Source of the DNA: Schistosoma mansoni
Taxonomy: Eukaryota; Platyhelminthes; Trematoda; Strigeidida; Schistosomatidae
Direction of reading: 5' to 3'
DNA length: 64,000 nt
Assembly (NCBI RefSeq): GCF_000237925.1
Contig: NC_031495.1
Span: 10,455,852 to 10,519,851, forward strand
Shown here: positions 1 through 12,159 of the stretch, piece after piece
Numbering within the stretch: position 1 is the first letter of the stretch
How the letters are laid out: each line of letters starts with the position of its first letter
Notes under the pieces: model-generated
What the model was told of the DNA's origin: nothing
The model's database searches: none
Seen by the model: the letters and a program-made list of their open reading frames with translations, nothing else
Translations under genes and position numbers: made by a program

Positions 1-150
1 TTGATTACTACAGTTCTTCATCGAATACCGATGAACCTCATAGAATATGACCTATGATAGATCAGAGACGCCTAACAAGATACTTCCACTGTGGACAGTG
101 TATTCACACTTCTGCTATTACGTGAATTGTTGAGTTCTCAATGACACTTC

Positions 151-182
151 ATCTCATGCAACACGGATTTTCCGTAACATAC
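151..182 (+). repeat. Left arm of inverted duplication, outer piece
   Basis: This stretch, together with 5402-5934 beyond the gypsy insertion, matches the reverse complement of 45235-45799. The match starts at ATCTCATGCAACACGG; sequence further left differs between the two copies. Confidence 0.85.
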
Positions 183-508
183 TGTAGCTGTAAATAATTC
201 CCCAAAGTCAATAGCTCATTAAGTGTTCGACATTGAATGCTGACCATGTTGTTTAAGTGGACTTGTTTAACTGAAGGCTTTCGGTCATGCATCCGTACCA
301 GATCACGTTTCAACACGGCGTGGGACACAGCTCCTACGTTTCATTAGCCAGCTTATAGAAAAGGTCCTCGATATATTGGTAACGAATCAAATATATCTTT
401 CCTGCCTCTTCTCGTCTGACTTCTGATTTCTATCTGACTGGGAACGATCGAATATAGAAGGTGCTACTGGTAGCTAGTTGTAAAACTAGAACATCCGTTG
501 CATCATCA
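183..508 (+). repeat. 5' LTR of the young gypsy element
   Basis: The LTR starts TGTAGCTG and ends CATCATCA, giving the usual TG...CA termini. It is repeated at 5072-5397 with one visible difference. More distant relatives of this LTR occur at 5559, 7075, 9081, 39920 and 45286. Confidence 0.95.
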
Positions 509-530
509 TTGGTGAGACCGACGTGATCTG
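509..530 (+). promoter_or_regulatory. Primer-binding site of the gypsy element
   Basis: The sequence TTGGTGAGACCGACGTG directly follows the LTR. Its complement ends in ...CGGTCTCACCA, as the 3' end of a tRNA would. The same motif follows the related LTRs ending at 5883 and (minus strand) starting at 45286, so the lineage shares one primer tRNA. I cannot say which tRNA. Confidence 0.8.
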
Positions 531-688
531 GTACACCAAGTCAATATACTGTGAGTCTGTTCCATTTTGGAATATTATTATTCATTGTTATTCTTTATTT
601 GAATTTTATATATTGTGATATACTTTTTTTCGCGAATTTTTTTCCTCGGATATATTTTAATTAGACATTTTTCGTTATCTATATTACT

Positions 689-1522
689 ATGACGGAACAC
701 TCTCCTAAGGTTCTTAAGTTTAAGTCTATTCCCCCTATTTCGATTCAGTTAACGCCATTTTGGCCCGACAATATCGAGTCCTGGTTCTGCTATGCAGAAG
801 CCGATTTTTGCATGCACGGAATCACGGACTCGCGCACACGTTTCCTCGCGGTAGTTAAGGCGTTACCGCGCGAGTTTAACAGGTACGTAACACCTAGTAT
901 GTTTACTAGTGATGTTCCCGAACCTTACGAAACGCTTAAACTATCGATTTTAAAACGCGGAGACCTAACTGGTCGACAACGGTTAGACCAACTCCTTAAC
1001 AATATCGACTTGCAACATGGTTCTGCGACGGACATGTTGCTTAGAATAAGAGAAGTCATCGGCCAATGAACTTTCGATGATGGCCTATTTAGACAACTTT
1101 TCTTGTTCAAACTCCCTCAACAGGTGCAGGCAGTGCTTGTTTCATTTCAAAACAACGCCATAGATGAACTAGCTGCATCTGCCGATCGAATCTTGGAAAT
1201 CACCAAATTTTCTAAGGCCGAGGTTTTTTCCATCAAGGAAAAACCCCAATCGACCTCGACTGACATGGCCGAACTATGTCACACGCTTACAAGATATCTT
1301 AGAGTTCGTAATGACCGTAGTCGGTCAAAATCCTCACGTAGGAGCGTTTCACGTAAGAGATCTGTCTCTCGTGGTCGAGAGACAGACAACCCCGACTGGT
1401 GCTGGTATCATAACCAGTACGGTAAGTCTTCCAGAAATTGCAGGAAGCCCTGCAATTATCCGACTCCAAAATCGAGTGACACGAATAAGATTTCGGGAAA
1501 CTTCCCAGCCGGCACGCGTTAA
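689..1522 (+). mobile_element. Gag-like region of the young gypsy element
   Basis: This region encodes the structural (gag-like) part. Near its 3' end is an Arg/Ser-rich stretch followed by a Cys/His knuckle of the form C-x3-H-x3-G-x4-C-x3-C (around nt 1400-1465), typical of nucleic-acid-binding gag tails in invertebrate gypsy elements. A diverged counterpart lies on the minus strand near 44.7-45.0 kb. Treated here as part of a fossil; no protein is proposed. Confidence 0.75.
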
Positions 1523-1569
1523 CGGCAACCGTAGCCGGCGAACATAGCCGTCTGTTATACGTCACGGAT

Positions 1570-4500
1570 GTGACTACGAAAGTTCGCTACCTCTTCGACA
1601 CTGGTGCAAAAGTTAGCGTTCTTCCCGCGAACTCCAACGACAGACTTCGCGAGTCTGTTTTAAGTTTACAGGCGGCAAACGGAAAACCGATCGCTACTTA
1701 CGGTAAAAGGTACGTTTACCTTAACGTGGGTTTACGCAAACCCATACACTGGATTTTCGTGGTTGCAGATGTCTCCATGCCAATCATTGGTATAGACCTG
1801 TTACAACACCATAATCTACTCATCGACACACGCTCACGAAGGTTAATAGATGGAAACACTAAGTTATCTGTTTGCGTAACTCCTTGTTCTGGTTGCAGGT
1901 TATCCCCAGTCACGATTAAGCACACCATAGACCCCTCGTACCAATCAGTACTTTACAAATACCCCGGGATATACCAATCGCAATCGAAATTACCTTGTGT
2001 AACCAGCAATGTTACACATCACATCTCGACTACAGGACCACCTGTATTCTCGAAAGCCCGTCGACTCGCTCCCGAGAAGCTTAGGTTAGCTAAAAACGAA
2101 TTCGACCACATGATGGACCTAGGGATAATTCGACCATCGAATAGTCCATGGGCATCCCCATTGTACATGGTCCCTAAAAAGGACAGCAATGATTGGCGGC
2201 CAACTGGTGATTATCGGCGTCTGAATGCTAAAACCATTCCCGATCGTTACCCGTTGCCTCATATTCACGATTTGACAGCTACCTTGAAAGGTACAACTGT
2301 CTTTTCGAAAATCGACTTGGTTAAAGCTTATAACCAAATACCGATGGCACCTGACGACATTCCTAAAACCGCCATCATCACTCCTTTCGGTCTTTACAAA
2401 TTTCTACGAATGCCTTTTGGTTTAAGAAATGCGGCTCAAACCTTCCAAAGGTTTATCGACGATGTCTTCCGAGGTCTCAACTTCGTACATGCGTATGTTG
2501 ATGACTGTCTAATAGCAAGTCCGGACAGAGAATCGCATCTCAAGCATCTGGACATTGTTTTCGATCGACTCCAAAGGCATGGCATTACTGTAAACATTCA
2601 GAAATTCCAAATCGGAACCAACTCCTTAGACTTCTTAGGACACTCTATTGATGCCCAAGGCATCCGACCCCTTAGGAGCAAAGTGGCGGCCATTCTGGAT
2701 TACCCAGAACCGACCACGATCAAGCAGTTGCGAACTTTTAACGGACTTGTAAGTTTCTACAGACGGTTCGTACCCAAATGCGCATCCCTTATGAAACCGT
2801 TAACCGACCAGATTCGTGGAAATGCAAAATCAATTAGTTTAGACGACACAGCCCGTAAAGCATTCTCCACAGTTAAGGAACACATCGCTAAAGCAACCCT
2901 GCTTGCTCATCAGGACACTCAAGCGCCCATTAGTATCGCCGTAGACGCATCCGACTCAGCAATCGGAGGAGTCTTACAACAATGGGTTAACAACTCGTGG
3001 CAACCTTTAGGATTTTTCTCGAGACAGTTGCTAGACGCGGAATCTAGGTACAGCACATTCGGTAGGGAACTCCTAGCTATGTATTGTGCTGTACGGCATT
3101 TTCAACATTCCATCGAAGGAAGAGAATTCACGCTTTTTACCGATCACAAACCTCTTACCTTCTCTTTAAGTTCATATTCAGACAAGTACTCACCGCGAGA
3201 GTCTCGACAACTCGACTACATTTCGCAGTTTACTTCAGACATACAACACATTTCTGGAGCTAACAATGTAGTCGCAGACGCCTTGTCTCGAATAAGTTCC
3301 TTTAACAGTTTCCAAGGAATCGACCTTCTTAAACTCGATCAGCTTCAAAAAGAAGACATTGATCTTCAGCATGAGTTATCCTCGACAACTCTTAAACTAA
3401 GTATTAAGCAGATGGGAACAGGTAAGGAAACCTTACTTTGCGACACATCTACAGGTAGGGATCGTCCAATAGTACCAAAACATTATCGACGCAACGTCTT
3501 CAATACGTTGCACAATCTTTCTCATCCAGGTGCTCGTGCAACAGTCAAACTTATAGCCGAACGGTTTTGATGGCCTGGCATGAATAAAGACGTGAGGGAG
3601 TGGGCACGCTCCTGTGTAAGCTGCCAGAAATCCAAGGTGATTGGACACAACAAATGTCCCTTAGGCTCTTTCGAAACACCTGACGCTCGTTTCGACCACG
3701 TCCATCTAGATTTGGTAGGACCGTTACCCGATTCAAACGGATACTCATATCTCTTAACATGCGTAGACCGTTTTACTCGATGGCCAGAAGCAGTACCGAT
3801 TGAGGACATTACTGCTGAAACCGTGGCCCGCGCTTTCGTCGAACGATGGTTAGCAAATTTCGGCTGCCCTTCAACCATCACTACAGACCGTGGACGCCAG
3901 TTCGAATCTGGACTTTTCCATTGTCTGACCTCACTATTAGGAATCACGCGCTTCCGAACGACCGCCTACCACCCACAAGCAAACGGGTTGGTAGAACGTT
4001 TTCATCGACAACTAAAAGCTTCATTATCAGCTTCAAACGTTTCACAGTGGACAGACGCTCTTCCACTCGTCTTGCTAGGTATCCGCAATGCAGTGAAAGC
4101 TGACATTGGATACACGGCATCTCAACTCGTTTACGGAACGACACTCCGACTCCCAGGAGAATTCGTGGATCCTTCAGCTTCTTCATTGAACATGGATCTA
4201 AACTCTTACACAAGCAGGCTTACAAACGTTATGCGTTCAGTTAAACCTGCTCACACTCGACCTCAATCAACTGATGTTTTCGTTCAACCTGACTTACGAC
4301 ATAGTACACACGTCTTCGTTCGTCGAGACTCACATCGACGACCCCTCGAATCAGCATACGAAGGACTCTTCAAAGTTCTTCAGCGCGAACCTAAGTACTA
4401 TGTAGTCGATAAGAACGGTACGAACAAAAGCATCAGTATCGACCGACTCAAAGCAGCGTACTTAGAAGGAAACCCTAGCTACGTCGATTTTCCTTCGGTA

Positions 4501-4653
4501 CAAGCAAACGACACAGCTACTACACTCGTAGTACCTTACACGACAGCCGACACACAACTTGATACTTCGTCAACGTCGATAGATAAACCTAAAACAACGC
4601 GTTCTGGAAGAAGAGTAAGATTTCCAGAACATCTTAACGAATATTGCACGTAG
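1570..4653 (+). mobile_element. Pol region (PR-RT-RH-IN) of the young gypsy element
   Basis: Domains in order: aspartic protease with [10 protein letters not shown] near 1600; reverse transcriptase about 2080-2800 with the YVDD catalytic motif near 2492; RNase H about 2935-3300, beginning [12 protein letters not shown]; an integrase zinc-binding segment near 3490-3640; and the integrase core about 3680-4080 with [15 protein letters not shown] and [10 protein letters not shown]. Integrase after RNase H marks Ty3/gypsy rather than Ty1/copia. The region ends in a hydrophilic tail before an AT-rich 3' stretch. Confidence 0.93.
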
Positions 4654-5071
4654 GACATAAGCTTTATCCTGAATTACCCTTTCATAGTTTATTATAAAAT
4701 TTTTTTAATATGCTCATTTTTTATTTATATAAAAAAAAACAAAACATTTTTTATCTTTTTTTGTAGCGTATATATATATTTATATATAAAAAAACCCAAA
4801 AGAAAACCATTTTTTTCCGATCGCTTTTACGCTTCTTGACGGCTGGAAAAGAACGACGAAGTTTCGCAAGGAACCGGAATTTTTCAATGTACTATATTTC
4901 TTTATTGCTATGTTGTACATTTTGGTCCCATAGTTTAAGGAAAGACGACTACACGCTGCTAAACGAAGCAAGCTATCAGAAGAGTGTTTACCAACGACAA
5001 ACTCGTTGGGTTTAAACTTCTGGCTGGTCACGTCTTAGGGGCATCACTACCTCACTAGGGGGGGAGTGATC

Positions 5072-5397
5072 TGTAGCTGTAAATAATTCCCCAAAGTCAA
5101 TAGCTCATTAAGTGTTCGACATTGGATGCTGACCATGTTGTTTAAGTGGACTTGTTTAACTGAAGGCTTTCGGTCATGCATCCGTACCAGATCACGTTTC
5201 AACACGGCGTGGGACACAGCTCCTACGTTTCATTAGCCAGCTTATAGAAAAGGTCCTCGATATATTGGTAACGAATCAAATATATCTTTCCTGCCTCTTC
5301 TCGTCTGACTTCTGATTTCTATCTGACTGGGAACGATCGAATATAGAAGGTGCTACTGGTAGCTAGTTGTAAAACTAGAACATCCGTTGCATCATCA
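5072..5397 (+). repeat. 3' LTR of the young gypsy element
   Basis: This is 326 bp, same as the left LTR apart from about one base. It is preceded by a purine-rich tract with a run of seven G and followed by the target-site copy atac. LTR identity this high implies insertion very recently on the element's own clock. Confidence 0.95.
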
Positions 5398-5401
5398 ATA
5401 C

Positions 5402-5934
5402 CTACTTCCAAACTATGTGAGAAGGATTTTCGCTTTGTTGTGGAAGTTTTTGGTTTATTCGTCAGTGTTCTGTAAATCACAATCAAGTGGAAGGCAGTCC
5501 GGACGTTTGGCTGCTCATTTTTGTACAGGTTAGTGATTGTTGTTTTCTATGAACTACCTGTAACGGCAAATAAATCCCCAAATCAATAGCTCTGTAAGTG
5601 TTCGACATTGGATGCTGACCACATCAGTTTTATTGGACTCATCTAGCTAAAGGCGCTCGGTCATGCATCCTCACCAGATCATGAGTGGGAACACCGCGCT
5701 TAACTTCCCCAGCAATCACTAGTCAGTTTAGTTCAGTCGATTCTCGATATACTGATAGCCTATCAACTGTATCTTCTAGCCTCCTCGCTTCTGAATTTCG
5801 ATTTCACTAGGTGGGTACGATTCATAGCAGAACGTATTACTGGTTAAAGCGCTGTCAAACTCCAAATACTTGTAGCATCTTCATTGGTGAGACCGACGTG
5901 AACCGGTACACCAACTTGAAAACTGTTAGTCTGT
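5402..5934 (+). repeat. Left arm of inverted duplication, inner piece
   Basis: The match to the reverse complement of 45235-45767 appears nearly perfect. I see one difference in the non-LTR part and none in the 325-bp LTR it contains. The shared stretch stops about 50 bp after the LTR. Together with 151-182 it forms one arm, split by the younger gypsy element. Confidence 0.88.
5559..5883 (+). repeat. LTR copy, same sequence as the LTR at 45286-45610
   Basis: This is a 325-bp LTR of the gypsy lineage, clearly related to but distinct from the 183/5072 pair. By eye it equals the reverse complement of 45286-45610. Confidence 0.9.
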
Positions 5935-5939
5935 CAGTC

Positions 5940-6800
5940 TGACTTTACAATCGCGTAATATGGTTGATCGGGTTGATGAAACTTTTCACAAAATCGGTCA
6001 ACAAACTGACTCGTAATTATCATCAAATAGTGTTGTTTTCTCCTTATCTTCACCCACTACATTTGATTACAGTATGTTTCCACATAGGTTGCTCATTCAC
6101 TGCACGTTTTAAAACCTTGTCAGTCTAATTGGAAGTTTAGTGACACAATCATGCATGCAAATCATCAGTTTAAGCAGTCAAACAAATCGCCCGCAGACTG
6201 TAAAAACATCGCCGTCGAATTTAGACCAACACTGACTAAGATTCAAGCCATTTTCATAGACAGTTACGATTTTACACGCCGACATCTCGAAACTGCATAC
6301 TAGGAACCTTTCGAATTCCGTCACAAACCTATATACTCTACCATCTATATGAACAGAACTTGAGATTACTTCAATATAGACTGTCTTAAAGACGCTTATC
6401 AAGAGGAAAAGCCGAATAATTATCAGTTTACTCTTAAGCAATCACACGACACAATCTCCGTGATTGCGAACTCATTCCAGGCAGTTAACGACCACGATGA
6501 AACTTTTCTCGTATCCAATCAGTGGCACAAAACAACGCGCTCTGTAAGAGTCATGCTTCAAGAATGCTTGAATGACTACTATATGCAGTACACTGTACAT
6601 GTTTTATTTTGATATGGAGTTTTGCGTCCCACAAATACTTGGTGGTATTCTGTTTTTTGGCGTATCAAAACAAAGTGCTGTTTGCTTCTAATATGCTTAT
6701 ATGCAGATATATTTTTCATGGAATAATCCAAGAAATACTCTTTTAAAGCCAAAATAACCCACGCTTTCGCATGGTATAAATGCGCATATATACCAGGTTT
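5940..6800 (+). repeat. Segment B, inverted partner of 38400-39255
   Basis: This AT-rich segment shares most of its length, inverted, with 38400-39255. The copies differ by scattered substitutions and are older than the 151-5934 arm. Both strands carry short open frames: an 87-codon one on the minus strand (6178-6441) with a hydrophobic N-terminal part, and on the plus strand one ending ...YMQYTVHVLF near 6610. I do not recognise either product. Confidence 0.8.
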
Positions 6801-7399
6801 TTGCCAAACATTTTGCTTCCCTACGTAAGTACTAGTGTATTTTGAAGGGAATTTGCATTTCTATATTTTTTCTTTACCAGAAGAACTGAAAAAGACGAAA
6901 AACGGAGTAGGAATACGATGAATCGGAAGTCCTTGACATTTCTTATTGTTATTCTGGCTCTCTGTTCTAAATGACTAGATATTGTTGGAAAAGCGAGCCG
7001 TCGGAAGAGCATTTACAAACGGCAAGTTTGTTGGGTTTAAACGTATTATTGGCCCTGCCAGGAGCCCAGTGAGTTGTATTGTCGAATAGATCCATAAAAT
7101 AAATAGTTCGGTACGTCTTCTACATCGATGCTGACCTAATTCCTTCTACTAGTCTCCTCTAGCTTAACTCACTCAGCAACGTATCCGCACCTGATCACGA
7201 GTAGATACGCCTCACTACGTATCTTTGCAATAACTGGACAGCATAGATCAAACGCTTCCCAACATATCGATGACCTTCCAAGAATATCTTCAAATACATT
7301 CACCCTGATATCTGGTTTGGGGTTTTGATGGACTTTTTGATTATGGTGTTATGGACAAGAGCCCTGTCAAACCATGAGTATCTGTGGAATCTTTAGACT

Positions 7400-9080
7400 A
7401 GTTTCTGACTGACTAATCCATAGTTTACTCCACAAATCCCTCAAAGCCGTCAGATTAGAATATTTCTATCCGAGAACTTACCAAAAACTGGACTTTGAAT
7501 GTGTCCTTCTACATCCGTATGAATTGACGAAATAACAATCCTCCATAGACTGATGGAAGGTAAAAATTTATTAACATGGAATGTTGCAGAACAAGCAATG
7601 TGGGTGAATGTGAAGCTTATGGATGATCTGGAACTTCTTTCCAATCATGGAGAAGTGTTTTGTTATGAAGCAACTAATGATCTAAAAAATTGATTCGAGC
7701 ACAAATGATAAACAGTTCTGACCTGAATAATGAACATTAATACATGAATTCTTAATGATTTTGTCAAGAAATGACATTAGCTACGATACGAGAGTGCATT
7801 TCGCATCAAAATCGGATTGATAGGTCCATATAATTGATTTCTGTCAACAATCTCTCCCCCCAAATGTTTATTTTCAAATATAATTACATTATTATCAACA
7901 GATGTCATTGAAAAGTAGAGAGAAAAAACAACCGGAGCGATAACTTTGTCGTACATACCTACTTATTAGGTTGCCAACATGATAATGAACTTGCTTTGGC
8001 AATCCTGGTTTTCAAATTCTGGTAATTACTCGCTGTCATAAATTTACTGCAGTGTCGGTTAATGTATTTCGTTTGCTGATCGAGTATCGAAAAAACTGAT
8101 AGCATTAGTCTCACAAATAGAAATTCATTTTCGTTCAGACATTGAAACGGTGCCTACTTTGTTCTTTATTTTTTTATACGTGAATCATAAACAACTAATT
8201 TTCTTCCCTTTCAAGTACATGTTTCTATATTCACACCTTGTTGCATTAAATCAATCATATTTCATTTGAGCTTTCCAGCAGATAGTGCCCCAAGCAACCA
8301 ATAAGTGTAAAATAAAAAGAGCATTCTGTTAAAATATAGGCAGGGAATACTAGGGAGTCGATCAAGAAGTTTACTTTTTTGCCTGTTGTGGCAGAATATT
8401 GCGAAGTACTCACTTTTTGTCACTCAATGTTCGGAATGTCGCTGGATTGTCTACTTTTCGCCTACAAATGCACCGAATCGTTTACTTTCCTATTGTTTAT
8501 ACCGTCAATTTTCTAAATTTCGCCTAGAACAAAATGTCTCCTATGGTCGCTTCTATTACCATTACAAAACACACATCAAGTTCAACCGACAAAATTAGAA
8601 AATGACACAGTTTCCTAGATTATATAGCACTTAATTGTTTATAACTTTCTGTTATAATTGTATTTTGCTACTAAACGACCCAGCTATTCCTATTGCTTAG
8701 TATTCTTATATGATGACACTCGACAAGACCCCAAAATCAGAACACGTTGAACAGGAATGAAATTGTATTCAAAATAATAATGATAAGTGAACAGCAATCA
8801 CTAGTTTAAATAACGTTCATATATTTATAGTATATACATAAGAAGCTTCTAGATTTTTCTCCAATAATATGCCCGGGCTGATCGGTTTAGAATTAGCCAA
8901 TCAGCGCGCAGCAACACCATCATGCATGAAACATGCATACATGAAACATCCAATCTATATCCCACTAACACTTTCGAAAGATCATTCATTGAGACCATCT
9001 AAAAAGGCATACGGCATGAGAATCAAGGCATGTATTTTTACAAATGTTGGAATTCTAAACCAATGAACTAGGAAGCGCAT
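7400..9080. other. No gene seen
   Basis: AT-rich, with short chance frames only. A short slightly richer stretch at 8868-8960 contains the repeated word CATGCATGAAACATGCATACATGAAACA in overlapping form. Nothing else can be assigned. Confidence 0.5.
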
Positions 9081-9398
9081 TAAAGATACCACAGGTATGT
9101 AGTTTAACAACACTTTACCAGTAACAGCTTCTATAATTGAATCGCGCCCACTCAGTGAAACCATAGGTTCGAAGCGAGGAGGTCGGAGGATATATTTGAT
9201 AGATTACCAATATATCGATGGGTGACTTATCTAATCGTGTTAATGATTGAAGGAGAAGTTGAGCACGGCGTTCCTAATCATGATCTGTTGAGGATGCATG
9301 GCCGAGCGCCTTCAGCCAGGTAAGTCCAATAAAACTGATGTGGTCAGCATCCAATGTCGAATACCTACAGAGATATTGTTTTTAGGGATTTATTTACA
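9081..9398 (-). repeat. Lone, diverged gypsy-lineage LTR
   Basis: Read on the minus strand, this is a relative of the LTRs at 5559 and 39920. It shares the blocks around the reverse complements of GATCTG(G/T)TGAGGATGCATG and AAAACTGATGTGGTCA. No primer-binding site or internal region lies next to it, so it is a solo LTR or the stump of a decayed copy. Confidence 0.8.
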
Positions 9399-10278
9399 GC
9401 TACAGCATGTTTCAAAAAGGGTAGTGCTTGTTGTGGTTAACTTTGCTTGCGAATTCCATGATGGTGGAACTTGTGAGGTCATTAGCCGTGAACACACTAT
9501 CGATTGTTGTACATTTATACTCGATGTCATCCATCTCTGCGCAATCTCCCTAGCCAATGACATTATTTTAAAGTATATTTACCTATGGAGGACAAGTAAC
9601 AGATGGCTGATATTAGGAGACTTTAATGCACCTGATATTAGTTGGATTGAGATGGCTACTTTGATAGTAGTTTCCTGATAACAGTAACGGAGCACACACG
9701 TTTTGGTGCAAACCAAGGTTCTCTGTTGGACTTGGTAATCACTCATCCGATTGAGTATATTGCCAGTATAAATATTCTTCCACCGTTATTTGATAGCGAT
9801 CATGCTGTTTTTTCATTCATGTTTAGAGCTTGTGATATAATATACGATCAGGTTCAGCCTAGCCCAAATGTATAGTGAGCTAATATATCAGCCATTTAGG
9901 AGTGCACTGCTAAGACAGATTGGTCAGTTGACACTAGCTCATCAGTTGAAAAAACATGGTCTATATTTAGAGGCAAGTTTAGTTCAGTCACGTCCTCGTT
10001 CATACTGTACCTGGTGCCACGTAGACCGAAAAATTGTCCGCCATGGATAACTAAACAGGTCAAGAAACTTCTTAGACGTAGGAAAAAGCACTGGGATATG
10101 TTCAACTCTACTGGCTTAGAATTGCACAGATCCGGTTATTGTAAGACTAGGAGTGCTTGTAAGGCGTTAATTAGTAACACTAGACGGTCATATGAAAAAA
10201 AATTGGCTAGGGATTGTAGAAACAGTTCGAGACGGTTATGTTTGTACATAAGTAGGCGAACTCAGAGAAGCAATGGTA

Positions 10279-10411
10279 CTCACTTTCCGGTTAGCGTTGT
10301 TTTAGCGAGTTGATCTTTCTACGGGATGGGGTCGCTAACCCCAAGCCCAACCCTCCTTCTTTACCCGGGCTTGTGACTGGCAGTAACCCTAGAAGAGCTA
10401 CAGGCGGAGTT
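10279..10411 (+). repeat. Short GC-rich repeat inserted in the CR1 LINE
   Basis: A stretch of about 135 bp interrupts the LINE and is flanked by the direct repeat AGAAGCAATGGTA (10266-10278 and 10412-10424); similarity continues for some bases beyond (CACTTTC-CGGT). The insert is GC-rich, including GGGATGGGGTCGCTAACCCC and AGAGCTACAGGCGGAG, unlike its AT-rich surroundings. I recall similar units scattered in schistosome sequence but cannot name the family. Confidence 0.65.
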
Positions 10412-11068
10412 AGAAGCAATGGTATTTCATCACTTTCGGTACACGAAAATCTGTTAATATTAGCAAGAGATGAAGTCGAAAAAGCTGAAGCTCTATCGGA
10501 ATATTTTAGTAGTGTTTTCTATCAACAATAAGGAACGACCAACCATCATTATGATTGTGACGGCTTGTTGATGGACCCTGTAGTTATTGAGAAAGGTACT
10601 GTCTTAAGATTACTTTAGCATCTCAAGCCTGATAAGTCCAGTGGTCCTGATGATATTATGAAAGTCCTATCGGATGTAATTGCTGAACCTTTAGCCATAC
10701 TGTCCGATGTCCCTGCGGCAGTCCAGACTGCCAAGAGAATGGAAAGACGCAATGATTAGTCAAGTGTATAGGTCCGAGAGTAGAGGTTTAGTTAGTCACG
10801 ATCGACCCGTTAGTCTAATCAGTGCAGTTGTAAAACTAGTGCGAAAGATTATTCAGATGGCTATTACAAACTCTGTGGAAGAGCATAATCTTTTATCCAC
10901 GGGACTATGTGGTTTTCGGAAAGGCATATCACGCTTGACAAATCTGCTCATCGAAAGAGAAGACGGGGCTGCAGCAAAATATCGAAATGTTTCTGTAGAT
11001 TTTATTTTCGTAGATCTAAATGAAGCCTTTGACAAGGTCTCTCATTCGGCTCTTAAATTAAAACTGAA

Positions 11069-11137
11069 ACGGCCGTCCAGTACTTCCAGGTTTCCCATGG
11101 TGGTCTAGCTTCAATTGACTCATGATCTCAACTATAT
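11069..11137 (+). repeat. Fragment of hammerhead SINE inserted in the CR1 LINE
   Basis: The sequence from GAAACGGCCGTCCAGTACTT to ...GACTCATGATCTCAACTA matches the 3' part of the SINE at 53267-53345. It starts at the 3' half of the ribozyme core. TAAAACTGAAA occurs at both ends (about 11062-11072 and 11140-11150), consistent with a target-site duplication. Neither the tRNA-like head nor the 5' half of the ribozyme is present, so it is a 5'-truncated insertion. Confidence 0.75.
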
Positions 11138-12159
11138 AAAACTGAAAGGTTCAGGGATCCATTATAAGTTTATAGACTTGATAAGGGACTTTCTCAATGA
11201 TGGGAGACGGTGGGTAAGAGTAAATGGAGCTCACTCAGCGTTATAACCTATGAAAAGTGGAGTTTCCTAAAGTACAATCCTTGGTCCTCTTCTTTCACTT
11301 TATGTAAATGAATTACCAACTGTAGCAAAGTCATCTGTTATACTCTTCTCTGATGACATTAAGATTTGAAGACTCATACAAAGTGTGTCAGATAGGATAA
11401 TATTACAGGATTATCTCAATTCCTTGGTTGCATGGATGGGTGGGTATTCACTAGAAGTAAATTCTAACAAGAGTGTGGTTGTACAATTAAATTACTATGA
11501 TGATTCACATCACTGAAAAGTACGTGGAGTTATGTTGTCCAAAGTGAAGAGCCAAAAAGATTAAAGAGTCATGAAAAGAAGCGACTCCAAAACTACAAGC
11601 AACTGCAAGGATGCTGCTGCAAAAGGCCATGGAGTATTATGGTCTATTCGTTGTTCTTCTCAGTACTTGAACTAAGAAATGTTTAGAGTATTATACCCAA
11701 CTTTCGTGTGGCGGCACTTGAAATATGAAATTCAGGCAGAGAGACCTTGTCTCAAGTATGAGGCGGATATGTTGGAACGAGTCCAAAGATGAGGTACTAA
11801 AATGGCAAAAGGTCTATGTGGCCTATCTCATGAAGACAAATTGAGACACCTCAATTTATTCCCGTTATCTTACCGCAGATTACGGGATGATCTAATATTG
11901 GCTTATCCTATACTGAACGACGACCTTGACATTAATGTCTCATCTTTTCCTTCCATCTAGGACTGATCATTTGAGAGAACATTCGAAGAAAGTTCAAAAG
12001 CCGATATCAAATCGTCTACTTCTGGAGTTTTGTTTCTCGCGCCGAGTAGTGAATTACTGGAATTCTCTACCAGAACAGGTAATATCAGCACTTTCTTTTG
12101 ACATGTTCAAAACGAGACCGGATCTCCATAGTGTTACAAACTGCAAAGAATAACACAGG

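Larger units (their letters stand above)
183..5397 (+). mobile_element. Young Ty3/gypsy LTR retrotransposon
   Basis: The element has two 326-bp LTRs (183-508 and 5072-5397) that differ at about one position by eye. A 4-bp direct repeat, atac, flanks it at 179-182 and 5398-5401. A primer-binding site follows the left LTR and a G-rich purine tract (around 5055-5071) precedes the right LTR. Gag-like and pol regions lie between in the order protease, reverse transcriptase, RNase H, integrase, which is the Ty3/gypsy order. Schistosome gypsy families such as Boudicca and Saci-2/3 are the likely relatives, but I cannot name the family. It looks nearly whole, with roughly two or three reading-frame interruptions, so it is a very recent but probably inactive copy. 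It sits inside an older duplicated segment. Confidence 0.95.
5559..7395 (+). mobile_element. Remnant LTR-flanked gypsy-lineage fossil
   Basis: A 325-bp LTR (5559-5883, TGTAACGG...CATCTTCA) is followed by the lineage's primer-binding site. A second, much more diverged LTR-like stretch lies at about 7075-7395, preceded by sequence resembling the element 3' end, with a shared ...TTGGGTTTAAAC segment near 7030. Between them lies a segment (5940-6800) that also occurs inverted at 38400-39255. The element is broken beyond counting, and the two LTRs differ so much that they may come from different insertions. Confidence 0.6.
9404..12150 (+). mobile_element. Decayed CR1-clade LINE (SR1/pido-like)
   Basis: Fragments of one LINE polyprotein appear in several frames. 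The endonuclease block has LILGDFNAPDISW (9601-9655). The linker has PPWITKQVKKLLRRRKKHW (10040-10096). RT blocks have KDAMISQVYRSESRGLVS, STGLCGFRKGISRLTNLL and FIFVDLNEAFDKVSHSAL (10740-11060), followed by a YxDD-like region near 11340 and a C-terminal block near 11930-12140. This order and the wording of the blocks fit the CR1 clade, which includes SR1 and Sj-pido in schistosomes; the family call is from memory of motifs. Many stops and frame changes break it, and there are two inserted sequences, at 10.28-10.41 and 11.07-11.13 kb. It is an old, dead copy. Confidence 0.8.
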
